Positions 1-7,196 of a stretch of DNA of 21,910 nt are shown here, in pieces. The stretch spans positions 1-21,910 of the forward strand of contig CAJJOX010000011.1 of the NCBI GenBank assembly GCA_905193485.1. The letters are read 5' to 3'. The position numbers and the translations under genes are program-made. How positions within the stretch are numbered: the first letter of the stretch is position 1; every line of letters begins with the position of its first letter. The notes beneath the pieces are model-generated. The model worked only from the letters and a program-made list of their open reading frames with translations, searched no databases and was not told the origin of the DNA. Source of the stretch: an uncultured Porphyromonadaceae bacterium. GTDB lineage: Bacteria; Bacteroidota; Bacteroidia; Bacteroidales; Muribaculaceae.

Positions 1-125
1 TATATCCCCGTCCGCTGCCCGTTCATCGTGATTCGGAGGACGATTGCCGTCTCTCCCTTCTTGTTGAGCCTCGCTTTCCTTGCGATGAAATTCAAGGAGA
101 AGTAGCTTTCGTTGGATAATCTCAT
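1..125 (-). CDS. Tyrosine recombinase (integrase), N-terminal fragment cut by window edge
   Basis: The minus strand reads from an ATG at 125 as MRLSNESYFSLNFIARKARL and continues NKKGETAIVLRITMNGQRTGI up to the window edge, 41 codons without a stop. The pattern of a beta strand, a basic segment, then K-K-G-E-T-x-I-x-x-R-I-T-x-N-G-x-R matches the N-terminal arm-type DNA-binding domain of Bacteroidetes phage/conjugative-element integrases. In these proteins a SAM-like core-binding domain and the R-H-R-Y catalytic domain follow; here both lie outside the window. Family members catalyse site-specific integration and excision. The gene points away from the tRNA-Lys at 624-699, with about 500 bp between, which is the usual arrangement for an element inserted at a tRNA 3' end. 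An upstream ATG at 132 is in another frame and was rejected because it does not give the family sequence. The family call is fairly sure; the element type cannot be told. Confidence 0.8.
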   Translation of the reverse strand, partial: MRLSNESYFSLNFIARKARLNKKGETAIVLRITMNGQRTGI

Positions 126-557
126 CTGTCATGTGGATTTAATGGTAACTTAAATATACAAAAAAGCCACCGGTTTTACAAGCTGTAATTACCCGAAGAC
201 AAATGAATATCGGAATGGAAAGAGGGTGGTGAAAGCTGATTTTCGTCGGATTTCGCCGGTTTGCACCCTCGATTTGCACCCTTTTTTAACACTCTGTTTT
301 CACTCCAAAGTAAAATAGCGAAAGCGTTAAAAAAATCTAAACGCGAGTCTGATCGTGCCTTGAAAATGGATAAGCCCCACTTGCAGAACCCCATTTCGGC
401 CCCACGCCGAGGGTGCAGCCGTTTTGAGAGTGCGTTTGATGCAAATCGCTGAAAAATAATGAAATACATCGTCAAAAGGGTGTAATTTGAGGTGCCGAAA
501 TCGTTGCACCCTCCATGCACACCGGATATTTCAATATTTTGCGCCGTAGTGGGGCGG
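126..557. other. Non-coding interval between integrase and tRNA-Lys with repeated TTGCACCCT words
   Basis: I see no convincing gene here. The stretch carries the nonamer TTGCACCCT three times in direct orientation (261-269, 274-282, 504-512). There is one near-perfect inverted copy (AGGGTGCAG, 410-418) and a weaker inverted copy (AGGGTGT, 477-483). Repeated short words between an integrase and its tRNA target resemble the arm-type sites of an integrase or excision factor. That role is inferred from position and repetition only. Confidence 0.5.
261..512. repeat. TTGCACCCT short repeats (three direct, one to two inverted copies)
   Basis: Exact copies of TTGCACCCT lie at 261-269, 274-282 and 504-512. 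The first two start 13 bp apart. An 8-of-9 inverted copy lies at 410-418 and a 6-of-7 inverted core at 477-483. They occupy the non-coding stretch between the integrase start and the tRNA-Lys, where attP arm sites would be expected. Confidence 0.55.
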
Positions 558-601
558 GTCAAAAAGAAACGACCTCTGAAAATCAGCGATTTTCAGAGGT
601 C
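558..601 (-). terminator. Rho-independent terminator downstream of tRNA-Lys
   Basis: A perfect 14-bp inverted repeat has arms at 571-584 (GACCTCTGAAAATC) and 588-601 with a 3-nt loop. On the minus strand it is followed by GTTTCTTTTT at 570-561. It lies 22 bp beyond the 3' end of the minus-strand tRNA-Lys and would end that transcript. The symmetric stem could also act on plus-strand transcription, but there is no T run on that side. Confidence 0.75.
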
Positions 602-623
602 TTCTATGGTCTGATAGACCCTT

Positions 624-699
624 TGGTGATCCGCCTGGGGTTCGAACCCAGGACCCCATCCTTAAAAGGGATGTGCTCTACCAGCTGAGCTAGCGAATC
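624..699 (-). tRNA. tRNA-Lys (anticodon TTT)
   Basis: The minus strand folds as a complete 76-nt cloverleaf. The acceptor stem is GATTCGC/GCGGATC with one G-T pair, the D stem is GCTC/GAGC, and the anticodon stem CATCC/GGATG carries loop CTTTTAA (anticodon TTT, lysine). The variable loop is GGGTC and the T stem CTGGG/CCCAG carries loop TTCGAAC. The discriminator A and the CCA tail are genome-encoded. It decodes AAA and AAG. A TACCTTTG promoter element lies 22 bp upstream and a strong terminator follows. Its 3' end faces the partial integrase, so it is the likely attachment target of the neighbouring element. Confidence 0.97.
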
Positions 700-720
700 G
701 GCTTCCTTTCAAAAGCGATG

Positions 721-752
721 CAAAGGTAAGGACTATTTTTAAATTGTGCAAG
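721..752 (-). promoter_or_regulatory. Promoter of tRNA-Lys (Bacteroidetes -33/-7 type)
   Basis: On the minus strand the -7 element TACCTTTG occupies 728-721, a full match to TAnnTTTG. A CTTG (-33-like) lies at 752-749, 20 bp upstream. Transcription would begin around 714, about 15 nt before the mature tRNA 5' end at 699. Confidence 0.65.
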
Positions 753-931
753 CGTTCGGGTGATTTTTTTGAAAAATCTGCGAAAAAAATTAATTAATTT
801 TAATTGTCGATTGGTCTTTGATTGAATGATATATGGGGGTTATACATTATATTTAGTTGTAGGATAACGGATTGGAGCTATGTGCGAGAAGCGATGAGCC
901 AGATAAGAATTTAGGCGGATTAAGGGGGCAC

Positions 932-3112
932 TTATTGAGTGGATTTTACGTGTGTGAGCACGATATTTATGATTTGAGAACCATATAATGCTATCTTCTT
1001 AGGTCCGATTCCGGGAATTTCCTTGACAGCTTTCAGACTGGTCGGTTTTTGACTGGCAATTGCTAACAGTGCACGGTTTGGGAGAATGATATAGGCCGGA
1101 CAATTATTTTCTTTCATAAGTTCCCGGCGCCAATTGCAGAGTGTTTCGTATAAAATCGGATCGGTTATGTCTGAATCTTTGCCTGACGATAGGTTGGTCG
1201 GCTCATTAAGTCCAGAATTGTAGATTCGGTGTGGATTATGTGTTGATGTTAAATGACGGTTGTCTTTCTTTTTTGAAAATTCTGACGTTTCGAGCGCCAC
1301 TGTCGCTTTGGCTTTTGCGGCAAGATAATTTGCCGGGCAGAATGGTTGCCCTGTAAGGGAATGCATTACAGAGAGTTTGAGTTGAACAATGTCGTTTAAT
1401 TCAGTGCGAGCGGTGCGAAGCCGTGTGGTGACGGTTTTGTTGTCTGTTGTTTCTGGAGTGCGTATTATCAGGTCAATAAGCGGGCGTAGCGTGTCGGTAA
1501 AGTAACGGAATGCTTTGTCGATGCGTTCTTGAAAGAGGGGAGTGGTTGTCGGAATGTTGCGGTATTGTTTGGCAAAGGCATGTGCTACTTTCTCTATGGT
1601 TTCAGTGATTGTTACATTGGCCTCGTCATAATCGTGTGCCAGAATCGGGTAGTCGCGTGAGATATACTCCTGAACGATGCGGTAAAGACGGTTGAATGCT
1701 TCTCTCAATGGTTTAGGGGAGATGATGTTGTCGAGGCATTCGATCGTATAGCGTGTTTTTAGTGCGTCGATATGCGATTCGTCATACTTAATGTTATCGT
1801 GTGTGGCGTTGAAAGAGTCGATTGCAGTATCGAGAATGATAGCTGATGACGGAATCGGCCGTTCGAGCACCAGACCTTCAAGCGAGCGGCAGCGGCTAAG
1901 CGCCACATATATCTGTCCGTGGGCAAAAGCGTGTGTGGCGTCAATGATCGCCTTGTCAAATGTAAGACCCTGGCTTTTGTGTATAGTGATAGCCCAGGCC
2001 AGTCGAAGGGGAATCTGGCTGAATGTACCGCGGATGGTTTCGACAATGGATCCTTTTTCGGAGTCGAGGCTATAATCGGTATTTTCCCATGTGGCAGGCA
2101 TTACTTCTATTTTGTTATCTGAGCCGATCGGTCGCACTATTGCTGAATTGGGCGTGAGAGCAATCACATGTGCCATCATTCCGTTAAAATAGCCTTGCTC
2201 GGGGTCATTTTTAAGGAACATCACCTGAGCTCCCACTTTGAGGGTAAGTGTTCGGTCTGTGGGTTGTGCGATTTCCGGAAAATCTCCCTCAACTTTTGCG
2301 GTGTAATTTTGTGACGGAGCGTCAATAGCCTGAAGTTGATGTTTGTTGATCTCGTCGGCACGTTGATTGTGTGTGGTCAGCCTTATGTAACCTTGAGTTT
2401 CGTCGGGTTTAAATGATGGATGATAGCGTGAGTTGAGAAGCGCAAGAGTGTTTTTGTCGACATGATTCGTGCGTATTCGGTTGAGCAGATCGATGAAGCG
2501 GATGTCTTTTTGTCGATACACATTAAGCAATTCGATTATCATGTATCCGGCTTCGTTTAGTGCTCTGCTTGAGAAGAAATATGGGGTGGAATATTCGGTT
2601 TTAAGCATCTCCCATTGCTCAGGCGGGACAACCGGCGGCAATTGTTGAAGATCGCCAATGAGCAAGAGCTGCACGCCTCCAAATGGCCGGGTGGGATCAC
2701 GATGGCGACGCAGCACGTCATCGACGGCATCAAGGATATCGGAGCGAACCATGCTTATTTCGTCGATTACCATTAGATCCATTGTCCGCAGAATACGGAG
2801 TTTATCTCGGTTGAATCGTTCAACCCGTTTACGCTTTGTCGAATGTGTGGCACCAGAAAGGAATGGTGACAGAGCGAGTTGAAAGAATGAGTGGATTGTG
2901 CTGCCTTTGGCATTTATGGCGGCAATGCCTGTTGGCGCAAGAACTATGATGCGTTTCGACGAGTGATTCCGGAGCAGATGAAGAAACGTTGTCTTGCCGG
3001 TGCCGGCTTTACCCGTAAGAAACAGATTTGCCGAAGTGTTTTCGATGATTTGCCAGGCTGTGGACATCTCGGCATTATTTGACATTGCGTTGTTCAATTC
3101 GTCGCTGGACAT
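932..3112 (-). CDS. PIF1/RecD-like superfamily 1 DNA helicase with C-terminal HRDC domain
   Basis: This 726-residue protein has the ordered SF1B helicase motifs. Walker A GKAGTGKT is at about 34-41, motif Ia APTGIAA near 59-65, Walker B VIDEIS at 115-120, motif III GDLQQLPP at 153-160, motif V TIHKSQGLTFD at 376-386 and motif VI VALSRCRS at 403-410. This is the PIF1 family, ATP-driven 5'-3' helicases that unwind DNA, including structured or RNA-paired DNA, during replication and repair. The last 80 residues (LYETLCNWRREL to PGIGPKKIALYG) look like an HRDC domain, the nucleic-acid-binding module of RecQ helicases and RNase D. The middle region from 430 to 640 is not assigned. The gene is probably transcribed alone from a TAAATTTG element upstream. 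Family identity is sure; the cellular substrate is not known. Confidence 0.93.
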   Translation of the reverse strand: MSSDELNNAMSNNAEMSTAWQIIENTSANLFLTGKAGTGKTTFLHLLRNHSSKRIIVLAPTGIAAINAKGSTIHSFFQLALSPFLSGATHSTKRKRVERFNRDKLRILRTMDLMVIDEISMVRSDILDAVDDVLRRHRDPTRPFGGVQLLLIGDLQQLPPVVPPEQWEMLKTEYSTPYFFSSRALNEAGYMIIELLNVYRQKDIRFIDLLNRIRTNHVDKNTLALLNSRYHPSFKPDETQGYIRLTTHNQRADEINKHQLQAIDAPSQNYTAKVEGDFPEIAQPTDRTLTLKVGAQVMFLKNDPEQGYFNGMMAHVIALTPNSAIVRPIGSDNKIEVMPATWENTDYSLDSEKGSIVETIRGTFSQIPLRLAWAITIHKSQGLTFDKAIIDATHAFAHGQIYVALSRCRSLEGLVLERPIPSSAIILDTAIDSFNATHDNIKYDESHIDALKTRYTIECLDNIISPKPLREAFNRLYRIVQEYISRDYPILAHDYDEANVTITETIEKVAHAFAKQYRNIPTTTPLFQERIDKAFRYFTDTLRPLIDLIIRTPETTDNKTVTTRLRTARTELNDIVQLKLSVMHSLTGQPFCPANYLAAKAKATVALETSEFSKKKDNRHLTSTHNPHRIYNSGLNEPTNLSSGKDSDITDPILYETLCNWRRELMKENNCPAYIILPNRALLAIASQKPTSLKAVKEIPGIGPKKIALYGSQIINIVLTHVKSTQ

Positions 3113-3144
3113 AATATTTTTGTTTGTGATCGTTCTGATGGAAG

Positions 3145-3152
3145 CAAATTTA
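3145..3152 (-). promoter_or_regulatory. Putative -7 promoter element for the PIF1-like helicase gene
   Basis: TAAATTTG on the minus strand matches TAnnTTTG and lies 32 bp upstream of the ATG at 3112. No clear -33 TTTG is seen at the expected distance, so this rests on the -7 element alone. Confidence 0.4.
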
Positions 3153-3183
3153 CGAATTAAATTAAATGCATCTGAGTCTGATT

Positions 3184-3234
3184 GTGTACAAAAAAATGAC
3201 GATGTGCCATTTTATTTTTGACACATCGTCATTT
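3184..3234 (-). terminator. Rho-independent terminator of the lipoprotein gene
   Basis: A perfect 13-bp inverted repeat has arms AAATGACGATGTG (3194-3206) and CACATCGTCATTT (3222-3234) with a 15-nt loop. On the minus strand it is followed by a T run at 3193-3189. It lies 48 bp past the lipoprotein stop. A second, smaller hairpin (ACCGTC/GACGGT, 3250-3255 and 3262-3267) sits between the stop and this terminator. Confidence 0.8.
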
Positions 3235-3281
3235 ATAATGTATTTTATGACCGTCGTAAAAGACGGTTGCCAAGGTGATGA

Positions 3282-4955
3282 TTATTTATTGAATTTGGCA
3301 AATTCAAGGTCGGCTTTTGCTTTTTGAGCCATTGACGGGTCAAGTTTGATGGCTTTTTCAAGATTGCTGCGAACCATTGACTCATTGTTGGTGCGTGCAC
3401 CAAGTATGGCTGTCAGATAGTATGTCGTGGCATCAGGATTTGCGATGGCTGCAAGAGTGTTTTTGGCAGCAGCATAGTCCTTGGTGAGGATCTGTGCGAG
3501 AGCTGCGTTGTTGGTTTTGCTTGAGCCGAATGCTTTGACAGCTGCGGCATTGTCGCCCTGTGTGAGATAGTACACACCAAGGGCATCGCCAAGGTTGTCA
3601 AGACCGGCAGCGTTGCTGAAAGATGCGTTTGCAGCAGAGAAGTCTTTGTTGACAAGCGAAAGAAGACCCTTGTTCATGGCAACTTCTTTGCTGGCAGGAT
3701 TGAGCTGGGCAGCTTTGTTGAAATTGCTGAGTGCCGTTGTGTAGTCTTGATTCTGATACTGGATATTGCCAAGGTTGTTATAGCCGCGGTAGTCATTGGG
3801 GTAGAGGCGGATCACGGTCTCATAAATCTTCTGTTTGCGGGCGTTGTCGTCGGTGAGAGTTGCTGCATAAAGAAGTTCCTCGACGCTGAGTTTGGCGGGA
3901 TCGTTGTCAACGAGATTGTTGATTTCGTCGTTGCTTTTGCCGATAACGTCAATTGATGCTGTGATGCGTGAATAACGGAGCTGGGGCAGAATCTCGTCGG
4001 CAAGCACTTCAAACACGCTTGCAAGGTTGCGTATCTCGCGTTCGCGTTCCTCCGGATCATTAAATTGTCTGAGGACGCTGAGAATAAGATCTTTGTCCTG
4101 AATGTCGCTGGCGGCAACAAGTTTCTGGAAGCCATCCCAGTCTTCAGCTGTGAAGTTTGCTGTCAGTTCGCCGAATTCGGCAATCTTGTCTTTCTTAAGT
4201 TGTTTCTGAAGGTAGGCCTGAGTATTGGCTTCACGGTCTTCAGCCAAACGGGCATTAAAGTCGAGGGCGCCTTCGGGAGATGCATATGATTCAATGTTGA
4301 TAGAGTTGATCACGAGGCTGTCGGCTGCGTTGGCTGAACGAAGACGATGCTGAAGTTCCATCATTTCGGGAGTGCCGAGCTGATTATTGCGCACTACGGC
4401 CTGATTGATCAAAAAGCGTATGTCTGCAGAATATTTTTCGTTGATGATGCGCTGGAATGCGTCGGCGGCAGTGGCCGGGTCTACGGTTGCGGCATCAGCA
4501 AGGGCGGCGGTAGCTATGACGCCATCGGCCACTTTCACGCGCGGAAGCACATATTTTTTGTTGCCCTGAGCTACATCGAAAGTGAGGTAAAGTTCGCTGT
4601 TCATCATTGCCGGATTGTAGACATAGCTGACGGGAATTGTCACGACGCCACCATTGTCGTAGCTTACTACAGCTGCATTGCCGCGCACTTTCTCGCCTTG
4701 AAGGGCTGTGGGAGTTGCGGCGGATTCGGTACCGGAATAAACGAGTACGGGAGTGATGGTCACCTGAGCGTTTTTCTTGAAAAATTTAGCGGGGATATTG
4801 GCTGTAACCACCGCGGGAACGTCCTGACCTACCACTTCGAGTGGATTGGGATTTGTCGAGAAATAGTCCGACTTAAACTGACCCATCTTGCTGCTGCAGG
4901 CCGACATGGCAATCAATCCGCTGATAGCAAGTGAATAGCATACAAATTTTTTCAT
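3282..4955 (-). CDS. Outer-membrane lipoprotein with OmpA-like region and TPR repeats
   Basis: This 557-residue protein starts with a lipoprotein signal peptide (MKKFVCYSLAISGLIAMSAC), with predicted lipidation at Cys20. A beta-rich domain covers roughly 40-145. Residues 215-250, with IESYASPEGALDFNARLAED, resemble an OmpA C-terminal peptidoglycan-associated domain. A DW-x-x-F insert typical of Bacteroidales OmpA-like proteins (about 271-320) interrupts it, and the domain resumes near 325-345. From about 355 to 550 there are tetratricopeptide repeats, for example YPNDYRGYNNLGNIQY and LNPASKEVAMNKGLL. Such proteins are anchored in the envelope and are thought to scaffold other envelope proteins; no enzymatic motif is seen. 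The gene is monocistronic, with a promoter overlapped by an inverted repeat and a strong terminator. The specific function is unknown. Confidence 0.85.
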   Translation of the reverse strand: MKKFVCYSLAISGLIAMSACSSKMGQFKSDYFSTNPNPLEVVGQDVPAVVTANIPAKFFKKNAQVTITPVLVYSGTESAATPTALQGEKVRGNAAVVSYDNGGVVTIPVSYVYNPAMMNSELYLTFDVAQGNKKYVLPRVKVADGVIATAALADAATVDPATAADAFQRIINEKYSADIRFLINQAVVRNNQLGTPEMMELQHRLRSANAADSLVINSINIESYASPEGALDFNARLAEDREANTQAYLQKQLKKDKIAEFGELTANFTAEDWDGFQKLVAASDIQDKDLILSVLRQFNDPEEREREIRNLASVFEVLADEILPQLRYSRITASIDVIGKSNDEINNLVDNDPAKLSVEELLYAATLTDDNARKQKIYETVIRLYPNDYRGYNNLGNIQYQNQDYTTALSNFNKAAQLNPASKEVAMNKGLLSLVNKDFSAANASFSNAAGLDNLGDALGVYYLTQGDNAAAVKAFGSSKTNNAALAQILTKDYAAAKNTLAAIANPDATTYYLTAILGARTNNESMVRSNLEKAIKLDPSMAQKAKADLEFAKFNK

Positions 4956-5016
4956 AATGTGAGATTTATATGATTTTGAAATGTTGATGACTGAAAGATG
5001 AAGCGGTTATGTCGTG

Positions 5017-5024
5017 CAAATATA
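5017..5024 (-). promoter_or_regulatory. -7 promoter element of the lipoprotein gene
   Basis: TATATTTG on the minus strand fully matches TAnnTTTG and lies 61 bp upstream of the ATG at 4955. A TTTG at the -33 distance is not evident. An inverted repeat abuts it on the upstream side and may replace or control -33 recognition. Confidence 0.6.
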
Positions 5025-5042
5025 ATCCAATAATTTGGATTA
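5023..5042. promoter_or_regulatory. Inverted repeat TAATCCAA-N4-TTGGATTA, candidate operator
   Basis: Perfect 8-bp arms (5023-5030 and 5035-5042) are separated by TAAT. The repeat overlaps the upstream edge of the lipoprotein -7 element and fills the spacer toward the -33 region. That is where a dimeric regulator would block or assist RNA polymerase. No regulator is identified. Confidence 0.45.
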
Positions 5043-5205
5043 ACGGCACGGCCTTTTGCAAAATATTTTGTGAACGACTAAAAATAATGAAAAAACGACA
5101 ATAAGGAAATCGGCGTTTCGGATGGATGCGATTCTCGGATAACGGTAATAGGAATACCGTGAAGTAAAGATCGTAGATTTCGACGGAAACAGCGTGGCAG
5201 TATTT

Positions 5206-5236
5206 TTTGCGAGGCCGGAATAAATATGTAATTTTG
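5206..5236 (+). promoter_or_regulatory. Promoter of speA-truA-helicase operon (TTTG-N19-TAATTTTG)
   Basis: A -33 TTTG (5206-5209), a 19-bp spacer and TAATTTTG (5229-5236) give an exact Bacteroidetes housekeeping promoter. Transcription would begin near 5243 and leave a leader of about 55 nt before the speA ATG at 5298. No Shine-Dalgarno sequence is seen in the leader. Confidence 0.8.
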
Positions 5237-5297
5237 CAGAATCATCCCGCCCGCTTTTGATGCGGCGGCCAATTCCAATTACTATCTGAAACGGATT

Positions 5298-7196
5298 ATG
5301 AGAAAATGGAAAATAGAAGACAGCGCTGAGCTGTACAATATCAATGGTTGGGGACTGAAATATTTTTCAGTCAACGATAAAGGACACGTCACGGTGACGC
5401 CGCGTGAAGGCTACGCCACAGTTGACCTTAAAGAGGTGATGGACGAATTGCAGGTGCGTGATGTCACCTCGCCTGTGCTTCTCCGTTTTCCCGATATCCT
5501 GGACAACCGCATTGAAAAGATATCCAACTGCTTCAAGCTTGCAGCGAAAGAATATGACTACGAGGCTCAAAACTTTCTCATATATCCGATAAAAGTTAAC
5601 CAGATGCGCCCCGTGGTGGAAGAACTCGTAAGTCACGGCCGGAAATTCAATATCGGATTGGAAGCCGGCTCAAAGCCTGAACTTCATGCCGTTCTCGCCA
5701 CGAATATCGCCGACAATGCGCTTATAATATGCAATGGTTACAAGGACGAAAATTTCATAGAGCTTGCGCTTCTCGCTCAAAAGATGGGTCGGCGCATTTA
5801 TCTCGTCGTAGAAAAACTTAACGAGTTGAAGCTGATAGCTGATGTGGCCAAACGACTCAAAATCATGCCTAATGTAGGCATACGCATCAAGCTGTCTTCG
5901 TCGGGATCCGGCAAATGGGAGGAATCAGGCGGCGATCAGTCGAAATTCGGACTCAATTCGAGCGAATTGCTTGAGGCAATCGATTTCCTCACAAAGCATC
6001 ATCTGCAGGGATGTCTTAAGCTGATTCATTTCCATATCGGCAGTCAGGTGACAAAGATACGGCGTATAAAGAATGCCCTTCGAGAAGCCATGCAATTCTA
6101 TGTACAGCTTTCCAAGCTTGGTTTCGACATCGATTTTGTCGATATCGGCGGTGGCCTCGGCGTTGACTATGACGGCACTCGAAATGCTTCATCGGAGAGT
6201 TCGATGAACTATTCGATACAGGAATATGCCAACGATGCCGTTTCGGCTCTTGTCGATGCATGCACCAAAAACGGCATCAAACAACCCAACATAATAACGG
6301 AAAGCGGTAGGTCGCTTGCCGCCCATCATTCCGTGCTTGTGTTTGAGGTGCTTGAAACAACGGAATTGCCTATATGGCATGATGAAGAAGAGCTTCCCGC
6401 CGACTCACACGAATTGGCCCGCGAACTCTACGATATCTGGGATCGCCTTAACCAGCCACGTCTGTTCGAGAGCTGGCACGATGCATTGCAGATAAGGGAG
6501 GAGGCTCTTGATCTCTTTAATCTGGGACTTCTTGACTTGCGCACACGTGCTCAGATTGAAAAACTTTTCTGGTCTGTGGCACGCGAGGTAGGGGAGATAG
6601 CCGCAGGCATGAAACATGCTCCCGAGGAATTGCGTAAGATTGCCAAAATGATTCCCGACAAATATTTTTGCAATTTTTCTCTTTTTCAATCTCTGACCGA
6701 TTCATGGGCCATTGATCAGGTGTTCCCGATCATTCCCTTGTCTCGTCTTGACGAACGTCCCGACCGCACGTGCACGATTCAGGATATCACGTGCGACTCC
6801 GATGGCAAAATAGCCAACTTCATTACAAATCACGGTACCACCACGTCGCTTCCCGTCCATTCCGTGCGCCCGGGCGAACCGTATTATCTCGGCGTATTTC
6901 TTGTGGGCGCATATCAGGAGATCCTCGGCGATATGCACAACCTTTTTGGCGATACCAATGCAGTGCATATTTCGGTCTATAAAGATCGCTATGAAATAGA
7001 CCGCGTAATTGATGGCGAAACGGTCGCCGAGGTGCTTGACTATGTGCAGTTCAGCCCTAAAAAACTTGTGCGGAATGTCGAAACATGGGTTACAGCATCG
7101 ATGAAAGCCGGCCATATTACGCCTGAAGAAGGTCGGGAGTTCCTTTCCAACTATCGATCGGGCTTATACGGATACACCTATCTCGAGAAAGACTGA
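5298..7196 (+). CDS. speA: Biosynthetic arginine decarboxylase
   Basis: This 632-residue protein has the usual length of the SpeA family. It is a PLP-dependent, alanine-racemase-fold (group IV) decarboxylase that converts arginine to agmatine and CO2, the first step of agmatine-route polyamine synthesis. Visible motifs are YPIKVNQ with the PLP-binding Lys99, GLEAGSKPEL (120-129), CNGYKDENFIELAL (145-158), FHIGSQ (245-250), the phosphate-binding GGGLGVDYDGT (284-294), ITESGRS near 335, and DITCDSDG near 500, which contains the conserved active-site Cys. The start at 5298 fits the promoter 55 nt upstream. The stop TGA overlaps the truA ATG by one base, so the two are probably translationally coupled. 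It is most likely cytosolic. Confidence 0.96.
   Translation: MRKWKIEDSAELYNINGWGLKYFSVNDKGHVTVTPREGYATVDLKEVMDELQVRDVTSPVLLRFPDILDNRIEKISNCFKLAAKEYDYEAQNFLIYPIKVNQMRPVVEELVSHGRKFNIGLEAGSKPELHAVLATNIADNALIICNGYKDENFIELALLAQKMGRRIYLVVEKLNELKLIADVAKRLKIMPNVGIRIKLSSSGSGKWEESGGDQSKFGLNSSELLEAIDFLTKHHLQGCLKLIHFHIGSQVTKIRRIKNALREAMQFYVQLSKLGFDIDFVDIGGGLGVDYDGTRNASSESSMNYSIQEYANDAVSALVDACTKNGIKQPNIITESGRSLAAHHSVLVFEVLETTELPIWHDEEELPADSHELARELYDIWDRLNQPRLFESWHDALQIREEALDLFNLGLLDLRTRAQIEKLFWSVAREVGEIAAGMKHAPEELRKIAKMIPDKYFCNFSLFQSLTDSWAIDQVFPIIPLSRLDERPDRTCTIQDITCDSDGKIANFITNHGTTTSLPVHSVRPGEPYYLGVFLVGAYQEILGDMHNLFGDTNAVHISVYKDRYEIDRVIDGETVAEVLDYVQFSPKKLVRNVETWVTASMKAGHITPEEGREFLSNYRSGLYGYTYLEKD

Larger units (their letters stand above)
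4956..5297. other. Divergent intergenic region between the lipoprotein gene and speA
   Basis: This 342-bp stretch holds both gene starts. On the lipoprotein side there is a -7 element (5017-5024) and an 8-bp-arm inverted repeat (5023-5042). On the speA side there is a full -33/-7 promoter (5206-5236). Between them is a small inverted repeat, ACGGTA/TACCGT (5142-5147 and 5155-5160). I see no gene in it. Confidence 0.7.

Noticed and set aside
176..562. 128-codon open frame on the minus strand between integrase and tRNA
   Set aside because: It translates the TTGCACCCT-type repeats and AT-rich sequence, shows no domain pattern, and has several overlapping frames of equal quality. Non-coding DNA with repeats explains it better.
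4347..4934. 195-codon plus-strand open frame
   Set aside because: It is the antisense shadow of the lipoprotein gene, whose signal peptide and TPRs are clear.
6702..7115. 137-codon minus-strand open frame
   Set aside because: It is antisense to the conserved 3' part of speA and has no recognisable features.
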